A program made the translations under genes and the position numbers. Under the pieces are notes generated by a model, which was given only the letters and a program-made list of their open reading frames with translations, did no database searches and was not told the DNA's origin. A DNA stretch of 64,000 nucleotides, from NCBI GenBank assembly GCA_036362985.1, contig JAYGXS010000001.1, forward strand, positions 69,191,943 through 69,255,942. Direction: 5' to 3'. The stretch is from Ligula intestinalis. Taxonomy: Eukaryota; Platyhelminthes; Cestoda; Diphyllobothriidea; Diphyllobothriidae. Shown here piece after piece: positions 48,501 to 59,913 of the stretch. Position 1 is the first letter of the stretch. Each line of letters begins with the position of its first letter.

Positions 48501-51500
48501 CGGGGGAGTAAGGCAAGAAAAAAGGACGTCACCAAAGCAACAAAGACCTACCAAAGGGAACCGGATTCACCTGGACCACAAGAGCTGACCATCAAACGAA
48601 TCAAATCACTGGTATTCATGCGCAGGTAGGTCAACGGGAAGGAGAAAATAGCTGTTACCAAGGTGACGATAAACACCTCGCGAGCGGGATACTTTCCCAG
48701 CCAGGTGGTTTTGCGAAGACGGCACATGTACAGGTTAGATCGATTGAACAGGGTACCAAAAATGCCCTATCAACAAAAACGGAAGAAATGTAGAAGCCAG
48801 AAAGGTGTAAGCACAGCCTACTTAGATATAAAACAGAAAAGGTGCAGTTATATTAAATAATGTATGATATTATGACAAAGTATGAGATTAAATTCGTTAA
48901 AAGAAACGGTTTCAAGCAAACGGTTTGATTGTAAGACTGCAGAACGTAGAAGTAAGGGACATAATCCAAAGTCAATTTCGGCCATCGCTTCTTAAAGAAG
49001 TGGCAAGCTAAGTAATGTGTATTTTTTTTCCAGCTAAGTTCGATGGATACTAAAGGAAAGAAATAGTTGTCTGTGTACAGCTTGAAGGGATAAATTCAGT
49101 GGATTGTACATAGGTATGGAACTGTGATACCGCATAATCTGGTGCACTGATGCAGTCCCTAAAGCGTTGGACGTTTTTAGCTGCTGCGTTACTACCAAGG
49201 GACATCCCTATGGAAGAATGCAGCGCAATGTCTATTTGTCTACTAGAACATGTTTAACTTGTATTCCGTTTCTATACATATGTACTAGTCCGACGAGAAT
49301 TGATCGAAAAGACGTGTATGCTCGATAACTGGCCTTTCGAATCATAGACAACGGACTGAAGGTGATTTAGAAAACGCACATTCGATTTTTAAAATTTAGA
49401 AGTATTAGCAAACACTACGCCTGAGCTAAAAACGTTAAAAGATACTTTTCTGACAAAAGAGTAGAAGAGAAGACTTTTCAGCTTTCATTGAATGCACATA
49501 CTGGGCATTGGGAAAGTGTTTTTTAGGCGAGTGGTAATTTTGCAAATTTAAATTAAGCAGGTAGTTAAAAGATACTCCGCCGAAGACCAGTGAACTAGCC
49601 CAGAAAATAAATTCACTTGGGATGATGTTTCGTGGTAAAAGTTTTGTAACTTCACTTGGTAAGCTTTTAATGTAGAAGGCTAATGAAAAGCTTTCCGTTT
49701 CGGTAGATACTTACTGGAAAATGACGACTATACGGAGAGAGAGAAGTAGGTGCTGTGACATGGAGTAGCAGAGTAAGTTACCCCAGTAAAAAAACTCCGC
49801 CCTTTAGAAATACTTAATCTGCCAAGAAGTACAGGTAACGTAAACACGAAATTTGCTTACACCAAGCATCCCGAGGACAGCAAACGGGATTAATTCAGCA
49901 ATGTGCCACTGGGCCTTGTAATCCACCTGGAACATAACCTGGTGCTCATCTCCGTAGGGATTGATCATGCGAACAAGGTTCGCAGAGACCATAGCACAGA
50001 AGAAGGAACGGAACATGGTTTTCATGGGAAAGTAATAGCTGGCTTCCTCCAGAGAAAAAAGTACACCGCCAATGGGGGCCCCAAAGGCCACCGCAACACC
50101 TGCCGCGGCCGCAGCTGATAAGATCTAGGAAAAGAGATTGGAATAGCTATTAGGTGAAGTACGGGAATCAGGCTGCAACTTCAGGGCGAACCCGCCACTC
50201 TTTTGGACCTGGGATGCCTAAATGTGATTTAAATAAACAGTCGTCTCGAAAAGAGTAATTTAAAAAAGGTGAACACCGTGAAAAGGGAAAATAGTTGACT
50301 TGATTTGAACGCGCAGGGGGTGAAAAAACGAATGGGCTCTTGCGAAAAGCAGAACTTGGGGGCTTCCATACATTGAGCATTAAATCATTTGCCCTACCAG
50401 AGAGCCGTCCTTGTCAAATGCTTCCCTGGTCTGTGAAAATCTGCATCGTACATTCTGGGCGGATGACAAAGAAATAAGAGAATTTGTTGTTTGACTATGG
50501 GTTGAAAACAACAACTCGCAGATTCTCCTTCAATTTTGGGACGCCAATTGAAATATCCCAAATTTCGGCAGCCTAGACTAACATTTCTGTTGACAATTTT
50601 CCACTTACGGAGCCGTTACGAGAGATGGCAAATTAGATTTCACCCCCTGTCATACCTATTCCTCTTAACAAAGACTCCTTGCCCGCGATCTCACATCACT
50701 TAGTATCATTACCAGGTCTCCCTTCAAATCCCACCGGTTTTTGGTCACCACCCTACTTCAACCACTTCGTCGGGTTGCCTACTTGCCTACTTGATCACAT
50801 ATATGAAAAAGTACGTAGCTGATTGTAATTCGTCTACGCTAATATGAACTGTCAGCCATTACAATAAGCATGTTCAACATGTCTTGAAATTCTGAGGCAT
50901 CCAAGGTGTCGAAGCTGTTTTATTTAGTGTTTTTCAATATTTCAATGTTATAAAAGAACCATTGGAGGATTCTGCAAACAAAATAGCCCGAAGGAAAGTT
51001 ACCTCACGCTTTTTGGCCTCATTTTTGGAGTATTTCGGAAATAGGTAGCTCAAAATGTTTCCGCAACACGAGGCCATGTGCACCATAGGGCCTTCTTTGC
51101 CTAAACTAAGGCCGGCCGCGACACCGAGAATCATGCCCAAGGACTTGATTAGTAGCGTCCATTTTCCGAGGTATCCACGGATGATGAAGCCACTGAGAAT
51201 AGTTTTTATTTCAGGAATACCACTACCTGAAGAGGGGCAGGGGGAAGAGAAAGGCCAGGTAATATGCGGAACAAAATGATGAAAACACAGATAGACCCAG
51301 CCATAATCCGACTAGCTCTGATAAACCGACGCGTGCGCAACCGAAGCACTTAGCACGGCCAGTGAGTTAAGTAAACAGGATGTAACAACATCTAAAATGT
51401 ATGCAGATTCCTACAGCTGCAGCCTCGGCCTTTGTCATATCGTCACAAACCTGGGCAAAGCACGGGCGCCAAACGCAAAATGCGCAAGCAAATACAGTGA

Positions 51501-54500
51501 AACCTCGAAATAATGGTCGCCATTGTGCGATTATTTATCCACATATTGGCTGAGGGTCAGGATGTAAAAAATGGAAATGAAAAGCACAAGAACACTGAAA
51601 GTGCGAAAGAGGCGTTTTATGTTGGAACTCGGTAAATACGTTGCGTGCGTCGTGAAAAAAAGAAACCAGTTGGAGCTAAGCGTTGCTGACACGCAGGTTA
51701 GACAGCTTCCATGACACATGTTTGCTGTTCAGCAGTGGAACCTGGCAAAACATGTCTCAGAAGCTGTCGCCTGAGCTTAATTTTACTGGATAAGTACGTG
51801 AAACCATGCAAAACTCCGTATTTCTAAAGGTATATCAGCCACTGCTTGAAAGGAGAGTATGATCAACTATCGGAAATGGAAGAAGTTATTACTTGAGAAG
51901 AAAAAAAGGGATTGCTACAGACAATGGAAACCCCCAATGTTGGCTTCAGATCACCAATGACGGTTTCTTTAAAATACTGTTATTAATGGAGATGCGTAAT
52001 TTAATGAAAGGACGAATGAGCCGAGATTACTCAAATGGCATGGAATAGAGATAGCAAGCAAGTACTAGCGCAGCCCATTTGCTAACTTCGGTACATGGGT
52101 GTCCTTCACAAAAGTTTTGAAGCCTTATAAAAATCTAACCATTGGCCTTATAGTGTTTGACGGCGTGGGACAAAGTGCACCTGAATAACAACTGACATGG
52201 TAGCGATCGTTGACATTAACGAAAACATCTGTGAATCAGTCCATGCGGTGACGGAATGTGCTGTGGGCAGGAAAGACGCCAATGTCTGTGTGAGTCCGGA
52301 CATCGCAAATACGTTCATCCATCAAGTGTTTACCATTTGGAATCCGACGCAGCATAGTTGGGGGGGATCGGCGTCAAAAAGAGGTTTCGCTCAATAGCGG
52401 CCGATAGTGGCGGCACGCCCTCGCCTAATTAACTTCGGAGTGTATGTGAAATTTGGATTAATTAGCAGTGGTACAGGTGACGTCTGCCCGCAGTTTTGGC
52501 AGTGTTTGTTAAGTTGACGTCCCACATGTCACAATGAATGCGGTAAAGAATTATAGGTTCGCTGCAAGCACCCAAAACGCGCCAGTCTCATAGACGGCAG
52601 GCAAATTAAATATTGCACGAAGTTGGACTGTCTGGGGTTGTTTTGTGGTGATTAAAACGTCAACGCCACTACCTCTTAATCCGGCCCCAGTCCAACAGTC
52701 CTTCAAAACCATTTGTTGGCGGAGCTCCTAGGTCGGACAGAATGCAGGTTTATTCGTGTTTGCAATGAGCTCCTTGTGCTGATTTTTTGGGTATAAGAAA
52801 AGGAGGCTCGCTGCTCGTTGGGTCTCCGATGAGTAATCAGTCAGATGATTTATCGATTTGGCGCCTGCATACAGAGCCCTGCGCAGTCCCCTCCAGATTG
52901 ACCACACGGACGTTTTACGATAGATTTCCAGTAAGAGTTTGAAAGCTCAGACGAAAAAAGCCATAATTCGCGCGGGCAGCGAAGCTTTTTCTACTTCCTC
53001 CTCTTTACTTATACAACGTCTGGAATCCGAATATTCGCCTCAATCTCTTTTATGTGTGTCAATAGAGTTAACGGTGTAGAAGACATTTAGAAAGAACATA
53101 AGGAAAACCGTCAAGAATAAATTGAGAAGCAAATAAAACTAACCACATGCATAGGGGGCAAAGGTCCGCACGAAGAGAGCACAGAGTCCAGAGAACGAAA
53201 CAGCCCACAGAACAAAAAACACATAGCCGATGAAGTAGGCATCTGGATGCTCAGAAGTAGGATCTTTCTTCATTAGCAGTCTTGACCAAGTGTACCACTA
53301 AAAGCAAAAGTAGACAGAGGCAAAGCAAACATTACCGATCATGATCTAATAGGGCGTCACAGATTTCAAAGAGAGGTTGCCATAAAAGGAACATTAGGAA
53401 AATATTGACTGAAGTGGTATAGTGGTAAAGCCCATAAAATCACAATTTATGCCGTATGAAAGGAACTTTTGAATAATGTGAAGGAGCACATTAAGAGTAA
53501 TACATTACTGACAAAGACAATGGAGATTGGAATGACCATTTCTAAAATTGTTAATCTCATTTGCCAGCCCTACCGAAATCCACGTTTTTTAACCTCTGAG
53601 GCTCGAACTCACGACCCGTTAGACAGAAGTTCAACACTCTGGCGAATACGCCACATGTCCGGTCCGGTCAATAAGCCGAAAACAGCCATTTCAATCTCCC
53701 TACTCTTTGTCAGTGACGAATTTCTGCCTATAATATGCTAGCCGCTAAGCGGCTGCCGGTGGGCCTCGAGGTTTGATCCCAAGGCAAAACTGAACGAGCG
53801 CATCCCGTAATGTGGTCGATGAGCATCCACCTACCACATTAGGAGCACTTTTAATAGGCCAATAAGAGTGGCATGGAGTTAAAATTGCTTCACGATAATT
53901 TACACAGTTTTCTAGCAAGTTGTGTTATTTTATCTAGAAAACACTTGGAGAGAATTTGATTCTTATGGACAGCTTTGACAACAGTGGGCTATAATGAAAG
54001 TTTGTTTACTGTGGAGGCTTCCCAATTGCATACTTTCCGAAAATATATGTAAGGTGCTGCTAAGTTAAAACAATAGTTCATAAACTACAATATGCTACAT
54101 CAAAACATTGGAAAGCTTAGTGAGTGTCTTCGGGGAATAAAGATCTACAGTGTTTTAAAACTATTCAGACGACATAAGAGAATAGATTCCGTTTTAGAAG
54201 GACCCAGGTCTAGAGAAACTATGGCAAAACCTAAAAAGAGGCGTTAGTATCGCGGTGTAAGTTTGTGAAAGTGGCGGCGGGACATAGAAAAAGCTCTTTC
54301 TACGAAGGCAAGACTATAATACTGTAAAAGCAACTTTTAATATTGATATTATTGCATATATCTATGAATATTTGTCAGTGCGAAGTCATCCTGCTACAGC
54401 AAAGGGAATAGCATTAGAAAATTGCATATAAATGTCCGTTTGAGGAGAATGGCGTTTAATCCTTCGTAAAAACGCACTATTGGCCCTGTCATTCAGATTT

Positions 54501-57500
54501 ACTTTCGAGCACAGCATCAGACAGGGGGATAAATTTTATTCTGACAGATTGACAGGAAGATTTATTTGATGCGTGAAGACACATTCGAAAATGTTGGTAA
54601 TTACCTTTAAAAATCAGAAATTGCGTACATCAATACGTTGAGTGGAGAAAATATTGAGGAGGCAGACTAGCATCCCACTCTTCCGGGAGAATACACCAAA
54701 ACTGAACAAAATGGAAGACACTGGAGTGCATAGACTTTAGAAAACTTAAACTGCGTCGGCATCAGTTTCCCCTTCCCTTGCTACGGTGCAGTAATGACAA
54801 CACAAGGTCAAGGCGACTAGAAATGGGTGTGGACGCAAGAGGTAACTAGGCGTTTTCAACTGCCTTAGTGCGTAGCACTCTGGTTGGTCCCACAAATCAG
54901 TAGTCTTTCTCTATCTCTATGATACTACCTTAGCAGCGGTTAGCATAAGCTGTTAGACTGACCTTCAGTTCAGGAGGAAAGTTTTCCGGTGCCACATTTG
55001 GCCACCGTGAAAGCCCAAAGGCGTAAGAGAGTCACCATAACGGCCACCGTGGCCCACTGAACATTAATGGGAAGACCGAGTTAACACGACTCATGGTAAG
55101 ACCAGGTGCAACGACTGGCGAGGCACACACCATGCGTGGTGTTTATGTGTCCGAACAAAACAAGGACCCTGATTGGTCCAAGGAGTCACAAGAAAGAAAA
55201 GAAACGTTGACACTTAGGAAGGGATAAAGAATAGGAAGGAGCAATCACTAATTGGAACATTGGGCGTACCTCATCACAACTTTTACCCGAACTGTTGGAG
55301 GACCAGCAACACTGGGCGCGATTGAACCAAAAAGCATCTAAACAAATGCCCTCCTTCAGATCGGACAGCCAAGGTGAACCGATATCGATGATGGCGGCAA
55401 CGATACCTGCAACAATACCCACGAGGAAGACACAGATCCAGCCAGAGGCGGAATTCCAACAGATGCGCAGATAACCTAAACAGCCCTATAATAAAAAATA
55501 TTTAAAGTCAACGTCGGGAAAAACTTATAGTGGTTTGGCGAGAAAAAAGGAAAGAAATAATAATTAAAACATCAACATGTGTAACCCGAAGGAAAACGGC
55601 AGCTCTGTATGCTACTCAACTTCTTTTAAAATAGGGTTAAAGGAAGCGCAAGATAAAGTTTGCAGATGCTAGAGTAAAACATTTTTGTTCCTTTTTTGTG
55701 TTACAGACACTGGCCGGCTCTCTGCATCACACAGAAAGCCCGAGATTCCCTACGGGTTCAAGCATGGTTTAATTAAATATACGCATCAAAAATTGAGGGG
55801 GGCGGACACGCGGATGGTCACAAAGTCACCGCATTGGCATGAGTTAGGCGCAAAAGAACCAGATGACGTAACTGCTTTATGCTCCGTCTTGTGGTTTGCT
55901 TCACTAACATCGTCACAGGCAACGACAAAATGGCAGGGAGGATGGAGCACTGAATTAGTAACAGTCATTGCTTACTGATATAACTGAGTGGATTTAATAA
56001 TAAGAGGGGCTTTGATTTGGAAAACTGCCCTCTTATTTAAAGTTATTGGGGTAAAAGGCTCTCATTTTGGCTAAATCATGAGTATGTTTATATTAAAGAA
56101 ATTTCCTATGCTATAAGGAAAGACGAGACGAAACTTTCTTCTAATATACATTGTGCTGTGGAAGAATTCCAGAATAAGTAAAAAAAGGTGGAATAATAAT
56201 CCGTTTCAGTACTAGAAAATGTTGTGCGAAGTTGATCAAATGAAACTAAAGCGAAGTTGAAGGAATCCCATTTATTTTCAGAAACAAGCAGCGATAGAAG
56301 TTTAAAAAATTATATTAAGCTATTCTGTGAAGTTTTTTTGCAAAAAATGCAATAAAAGTTCTTGGTAGAACATTTTCTTTTACCGCACAGCTGGTCATGC
56401 GCGTAAACAAAGTTTCCATATGATACTGCGAAGACAGTCTATAGAAGGCCTTACTGAATGTAAGTCATGTAGAAATATAGTTTTTTTGTAAACAATACGT
56501 TCAGATCAAGCGTTATTTAGAAACGGAACAGACAGAAGAATAATAAGTATTTCGAAAATTGGTCATATATGTGGCCTGTTTTTTTGCATTCGCAAGCTTA
56601 TTATGGATCTTGGAATAAATCTCCTCAAGCGAAAAATAATCCGTTATCAAGAGAAAGGTATGTTCTTTCATCTCCAGTCAAATTAAATCGTTTTTCTTCA
56701 GATAAATTAAAGAAATGGTCAAAATTCTCCAATTTCCCTGTGAGATTACCTTGGAAAAGGTTATTATACGCAGAAGTTGTCAGCTAAATATCCAATAAAG
56801 ACAATTGTTAAAGAGGTAACCTATTATGTAAACTTTTTTATCAATCTTAGGAATAGCAATATGTGTGGTATCTAGCAGACATGTTGTATGCTCGAAAATG
56901 TGGTTTGCTGTTTTGAAGCATTTATCCATTTGACCAACAAAGCCATCTGCATAGGAAATAATAACCAAAAGCTCGCTTTTTCGGTAAATGCTGTTGAGTT
57001 ATATTTTATTTTAAAGGGTTTAATGTAAACGTCGAACAGACGGACAATTAGTCAACTTATCAATGAATACACCGAAAACTAGCGAAATGAAGAGATACTT
57101 TATTCTACGATATTCAATAACTACGTATCCGCTCATTACCATACGTACAAAATATTTTGTCTAAAGGCAAGCTCTTTTTGTAGAAAGAAAGTGGTTGCTT
57201 TAAGTTTTATACTTAACAAAATATTTAAATTTATTGTTCTAGTCTATGGCTATTTTTGACGTCTCCACAACCTGGGAATTATCGAGAAAATTTTAATTAT
57301 CTTAACAAACACTTAGTACTTCTTTTAGTTCTTTTACGTACTTAATACGCCTATTGCTGCTCATTATTATTTATAAATTTTTGTAAATGCGTTCCCGCTG
57401 GTATGGGAGAAATAATCAAACATTTACAAATTAAGGAATGTTGCTTGCAGGACTCGCAGAAATGTATTAGTCGTTGAATGACGCAAGACACGTTACAAGT

Positions 57501-59913
57501 TGGAAGCCGCGGTTCTTCTAACTTGATTGCCCTACCAAAGTAAGACAGTCATGATTTACTGGCCTTTTTAATAACTCACCTTTGATGAATGAATCCTCCG
57601 GTGACGGTCTCGATCTCGCGCAATGTCTTTGACCCAATCGATGGTCTCAAAGTCATCATAGTGTTGGTCATCTGGCTTCTTAATTGGATGGCGTTTTTTG
57701 GACCGGGATCTTGTGGGAAAGTGTGAGCTTGGAGCGAACTTGGTCGGTTTTTCTTTAGTGGGTTTGGGGGCAGTGTGAGCTAAAATTTTAAAAAGACGAA
57801 TCTTACAGAATGATCAAAATCATGAAATCCATTCACTGTAATTTTTAACGTCAGCTCCGCGGGTCAAATGTAGCAAGTTTCGTGATGGAGTGACGCCAGA
57901 ACTGGAGGGACAATGGCGAAATTTTTGAAGGTCAACAAAGGTCTACAACAAGCAAGATACGAACGTCGGCTGACAATCAACAACTACGTGATTTTAAAGC
58001 ATTTTTTCCCCGGTAATAATTTGAAGCAAGACAGAATAGCAGAATTTATTCGCGCGAATAAATTTCGAGAGCGCTTTTCAGCTGCTTCCGCTCCGTGCAT
58101 GAACAACGAAATATTAAGAGAACACATCAATTTGAATTTACACAAAATCGATAAAAGCAAGGTCGTATCAACGTGGCAAGTGGCCAAAAGTTATGTCAAC
58201 TGTTAAACTTGGGACCAAAGAAATGGGGGGAAATTTAAGGTGTGGTATGTATTTACCACGGCAGTTGAAGATTGACTACATGGTCTAGTTGCTTTTAAAA
58301 CAGGAGAACAAAGTACCACGTTCATCTATTACAAAACACCTACTAGACAGTGGTCATTCGGTTGACACTAACACAACTTTCCGCGTTCTTGTTCGAGCAC
58401 GAACAAACCGGACCTTACGCTGCATGGAAGCATCCTACATACGGCGGGAGAAACCCGACCTATGTAAGCAACTAGAGCATGTAGTAAATCTTCAACTGCC
58501 GTGGTAAATACATACCCCACCTTTACTTGTTAAATCCCCCCATTTCTTTTGGTCCCAAGTTTAACAGTTGACATAACTTTTGGCCACATGCCACGTTGAT
58601 ACGACCTTGCTTTTATCGATTTTGTGTAAATTCAAATTGATTTGTTCTCTTAATATTTCGTTGTTTATGCACGGAGCGGAAGCAGCTGAAAAGCGCTCTC
58701 GAAATTTATTCGCGCGAATAAATTCTGCTATTCTGTCTTAAGTGATTTTAGTTGAATAAGTCCTCCTACACCTGTAAGTCCATATCCGATAACCAAATCA
58801 GTTGGTCTGTACGAGGTAACCACTCTTCACACGCTCAGAACTGAGTAAAAGAAGCAAGGACCCCAACGCCTGCAGCGTCAGGGGTGCTTTCCGTTTATTA
58901 GCCTAAAGTGTCGGATATTCGTCGTTCTGAGGAACTGAATATAAAGTGTGCGAGAGCTACACAGACAAGCTGAAAGCCAGTCTGGTTTGGACAGGCTACG
59001 GGTGTGTGTGGAACTTTGATTAATCCCGGCATCAGCACTTATTTCCTCACACTAGCCAAATAGTCGTAGCCTAGAAGGCTGCCGGCAGACGTAGAAACCC
59101 AGTTCTCCATTGGGTCTAGAAGTAGACAGCAACAGCTATCTACAAAGGTGACCTGTAAAACAACCCTCATTCCTCCAAGCCAAAAAGCCCCCCTCATTGA
59201 GACCTGATACGTGTGAAACTAGGGAACAACTATGAACAGTAAGAATTTGATCATCTCAAGCGACGACGCCCACCATCTGCCCCACAACGTACGCGTAGCT
59301 CCAGTGTCTTGCGCGCGAATCAGGTTCAAGTGAAACAGGCTGTCGCAACATTTCATGCACTTCATCCTCCCTCACTTACCAGGAACGATTTTATATTGTC
59401 TTAAAAGGTGAGTCGACTGTTTTCGCGGGTGATCCGATGATAAATATGAATCAGTAACTTAATTCTTGTGCCCGAGCCTGGAGTTCAGGCCCAAATGGCT
59501 AAAAACACATAAAAAAATCTCCACCCACTGGAGGAGTCAAAAGTACAAACCTCAGTGAGAAGCACAGGAGGAACCCTTAGAATTAGACTAACTCGTGTGA
59601 ATGCTAACAGGACCTGTGACTGAGACGTCCTCACACACAGCTCATTAATGTATCTTTACCAGCAGCCGCGGCAGTTGAAACATGGAGATGCACAAAGTAA
59701 AATGCCAACGCAAAAAAACTCAACTGGAGAGGACCAAGAATATCAAGAATTCAAGTTCCATGAAGAGGTTTGAAAGCGGGGAGAAAACTCACATGCATCA
59801 GGCAGACTACTAACTTCCTGGACATCCGAATCAGGCAAACTGAAGGTAGTGAACCGGGAGTTTTCCCGTGAGGCGGCACCTGGATCTGCAAAAGGATTTA
59901 CCGATTCCTCCAT
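36510..59913 (-). CDS. CLC-type Cl-/H+ exchanger (CLCN3/4/5 group), complete, 14 exons
   Basis: Fourteen exons join in phase to 803 codons: 59913-59793, 57779-57580, 55485-55270, 53297-53144, 51226-51003, 50124-49861, 48766-48552, 46836-46659, 44190-43979, 42384-42211, 41011-40845, 40434-40310, 37602-37508, 36576-36510. Human ClC-3 has about 800. The anion pathway motifs are kept: GSGIP (231-235), GKEGP (273-277, gating Glu 275), GLFIP (517-521) and the central Tyr near 566. The proton glutamate is at 332 in FSLEE, exactly 57 residues after the gating Glu, as in ClC-3/5. Two CBS domains occupy about 647-735 and 745-803. The Ser in GSGIP and both glutamates indicate a chloride/proton exchanger of endosomes or lysosomes. 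It cannot be assigned to ClC-3, -4 or -5 individually: flatworm genes predate that split. Confidence 0.93.
37508..37602 (-). CDS. CLC exon 13 (CBS2)
   Basis: It encodes [18 protein letters not shown] and [14 protein letters not shown] after a long polypyrimidine tract. Donor gtgagt. Confidence 0.93.
39038..39060. repeat. Short tandem repeat, ggctggcgc unit
   Basis: The 9-base unit is repeated about two and a half times in CLC intron 12. Confidence 0.75.
39400..39800. repeat. Dispersed repeat, copy A
   Basis: It shares with 60850-61110, in the same order, gtgtaaagacaaagtcaa, gactctcagtc, ccacggcttttagcg and a ttataat-type end. It is GC-rich and without a coding frame. Its nature is unknown; an LTR or non-autonomous element is possible. 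Confidence 0.6.
40310..40434 (-). CDS. CLC exon 12
   Basis: It encodes the variable linker [10 protein letters not shown] to [10 protein letters not shown]. It was found by phase: the acceptor cttcatag supplies the two bases needed after exon 11, and the donor is gtaggt. Confidence 0.8.
40845..41011 (-). CDS. CLC exon 11 (CBS1)
   Basis: It encodes [19 protein letters not shown] and [20 protein letters not shown], a CBS nucleotide-binding half. Confidence 0.92.
41980..42062 (-). repeat. tRNA-like SINE head (tRNA pseudogene)
   Basis: The - strand reads gtagctcagatggctagagcg (A box) and gtgggttcgagtgcc (B box). The D arm pairs, but acceptor and anticodon stems have several mismatches, so it is not a working tRNA. 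Non-tRNA sequence continues directly at its 3' end. Confidence 0.65.
42211..42384 (-). CDS. CLC exon 10
   Basis: It encodes [18 protein letters not shown] and the entry to CBS1 (SIAADVMQP). Confidence 0.92.
42788..43072. mobile_element. pogo-like MITE, copy A
   Basis: The left end is agtagtcgccggttattaag and the right end is an imperfect inverse (accggcgaataat). The word gccggctaataagccc recurs inside. It has no transposase. It is an inverted copy of 46974-47436, truncated inside. Confidence 0.75.
43979..44190 (-). CDS. CLC exon 9
   Basis: It encodes [36 protein letters not shown] and [12 protein letters not shown], containing the central Tyr 566. Confidence 0.95.
45290..45340. repeat. Word shared with the LTR debris
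   Basis: tcagctggcggcaaagttgatgtc-like sequence, here diverged, matches 31996-32020 and 32757-32785. Confidence 0.5.
45500..46165 (-). mobile_element. Penelope-like element, GIY-YIG endonuclease and 3' part, decayed
   Basis: On the - strand, 45997-45785 reads [20 protein letters not shown], then [13 protein letters not shown]. These are the GIY-YIG landmarks of Penelope-like elements (the second YIG has become YIE). A frame-shifted [13 protein letters not shown] stretch follows, and 45700-45540 matches the 3' part of the copy at 58.0-58.7 kb. A stop separates the upstream frame. Confidence 0.7.
46659..46836 (-). CDS. CLC exon 8
   Basis: It encodes CDYKVNLSD, the luminal loop, then [20 protein letters not shown] with the GLFIP motif. 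The loop is shorter than in vertebrates. Donor gtaagt. Confidence 0.93.
46974..47436. mobile_element. pogo-like MITE, copy B
   Basis: The ends cagtagtcgccggctattaa and taataaccggcgattactg are near-perfect inverted repeats. Inner blocks (attaagcggagagtcctag, atgagaatctcactccatcc) match copy A on the opposite strand. Confidence 0.78.
48552..48766 (-). CDS. CLC exon 7
   Basis: It encodes [19 protein letters not shown] and [19 protein letters not shown], ending GPGESGSL with two bases of a Cys codon completed in exon 8. Confidence 0.9.
49861..50124 (-). CDS. CLC exon 6 (proton glutamate)
   Basis: It encodes [20 protein letters not shown] with the proton glutamate (332), then [10 protein letters not shown] and MINPYGD. 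Confidence 0.95.
51003..51226 (-). CDS. CLC exon 5 (selectivity motifs)
   Basis: It encodes [18 protein letters not shown], then [19 protein letters not shown], including the gating glutamate, and [13 protein letters not shown]. Confidence 0.95.
53144..53297 (-). CDS. CLC exon 4
   Basis: It encodes [20 protein letters not shown] and TFAPYAC, one base carried over. Confidence 0.9.
53500..53680 (-). mobile_element. tRNA-derived SINE, copy 5
   Basis: Read on the - strand from 53670: gtggcgtattcgccagagtg (A-box-like), gtgagttcgagcctc (B box), body with tagaaatggtcattccaatc and tail gtctttgtcagta. Confidence 0.7.
53681..53800. mobile_element. SINE fragments, inverted
   Basis: agccatttcaatctccctac at 53686 onward is the tail of copy 5 in the opposite direction, and gggcctcgaggtttgatccc at about 53760 is another B-box region. 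The arrangement makes an inverted repeat with 53507-53545. Confidence 0.55.
55270..55485 (-). CDS. CLC exon 3
   Basis: It encodes the first membrane helix ([20 protein letters not shown]) and [20 protein letters not shown], a block typical of the ClC-3/4/5 group. Confidence 0.92.
55486..57579 (-). other. CLC intron 2
   Basis: Very AT-rich from 56000 to 57450. Several short frames exist, none recognised. No repeat family could be named. Confidence 0.45.
57580..57779 (-). CDS. CLC exon 2
   Basis: It encodes a basic linker ([14 protein letters not shown]) and the conserved cytosolic block [10 protein letters not shown] then DRDRHRRI. Phase links t|ct to exon 1. Donor gtgagt. Confidence 0.9.
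58025..58741 (+). mobile_element. Penelope-like element end with inverted flanks
   Basis: The centre (58292-58467) encodes, on the + strand, the end of the GIY-YIG domain ([20 protein letters not shown], then [20 protein letters not shown]). It is flanked by inverted arms of about 270 bases: 58025-58291 and 58468-58741. The arms contain ttattcgcgcgaataa, itself palindromic. The same arm sequence lies next to the fragment at 45.5 kb. The arms are nearly identical apart from a few substitutions. Confidence 0.8.
59793..59913 (-). CDS. CLC exon 1
   Basis: It encodes residues 1-40. The ATG at 59913 is the first after an in-frame tga. The head reads [12 protein letters not shown], with an NPF tripeptide. 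Donor gtgagt. A further non-coding upstream exon cannot be excluded. Confidence 0.8.

Noticed and set aside
56780..56968. Frame with [12 protein letters not shown] considered as a Harbinger-type transposase piece.
   Set aside because: Only one short block resembles the family, and there are no terminal repeats or second catalytic block.
58025..58741. Hammerhead ribozyme in the Penelope-like arms, as known for some of these elements.
   Set aside because: I found no CTGATGA-type core on either strand of the arms.
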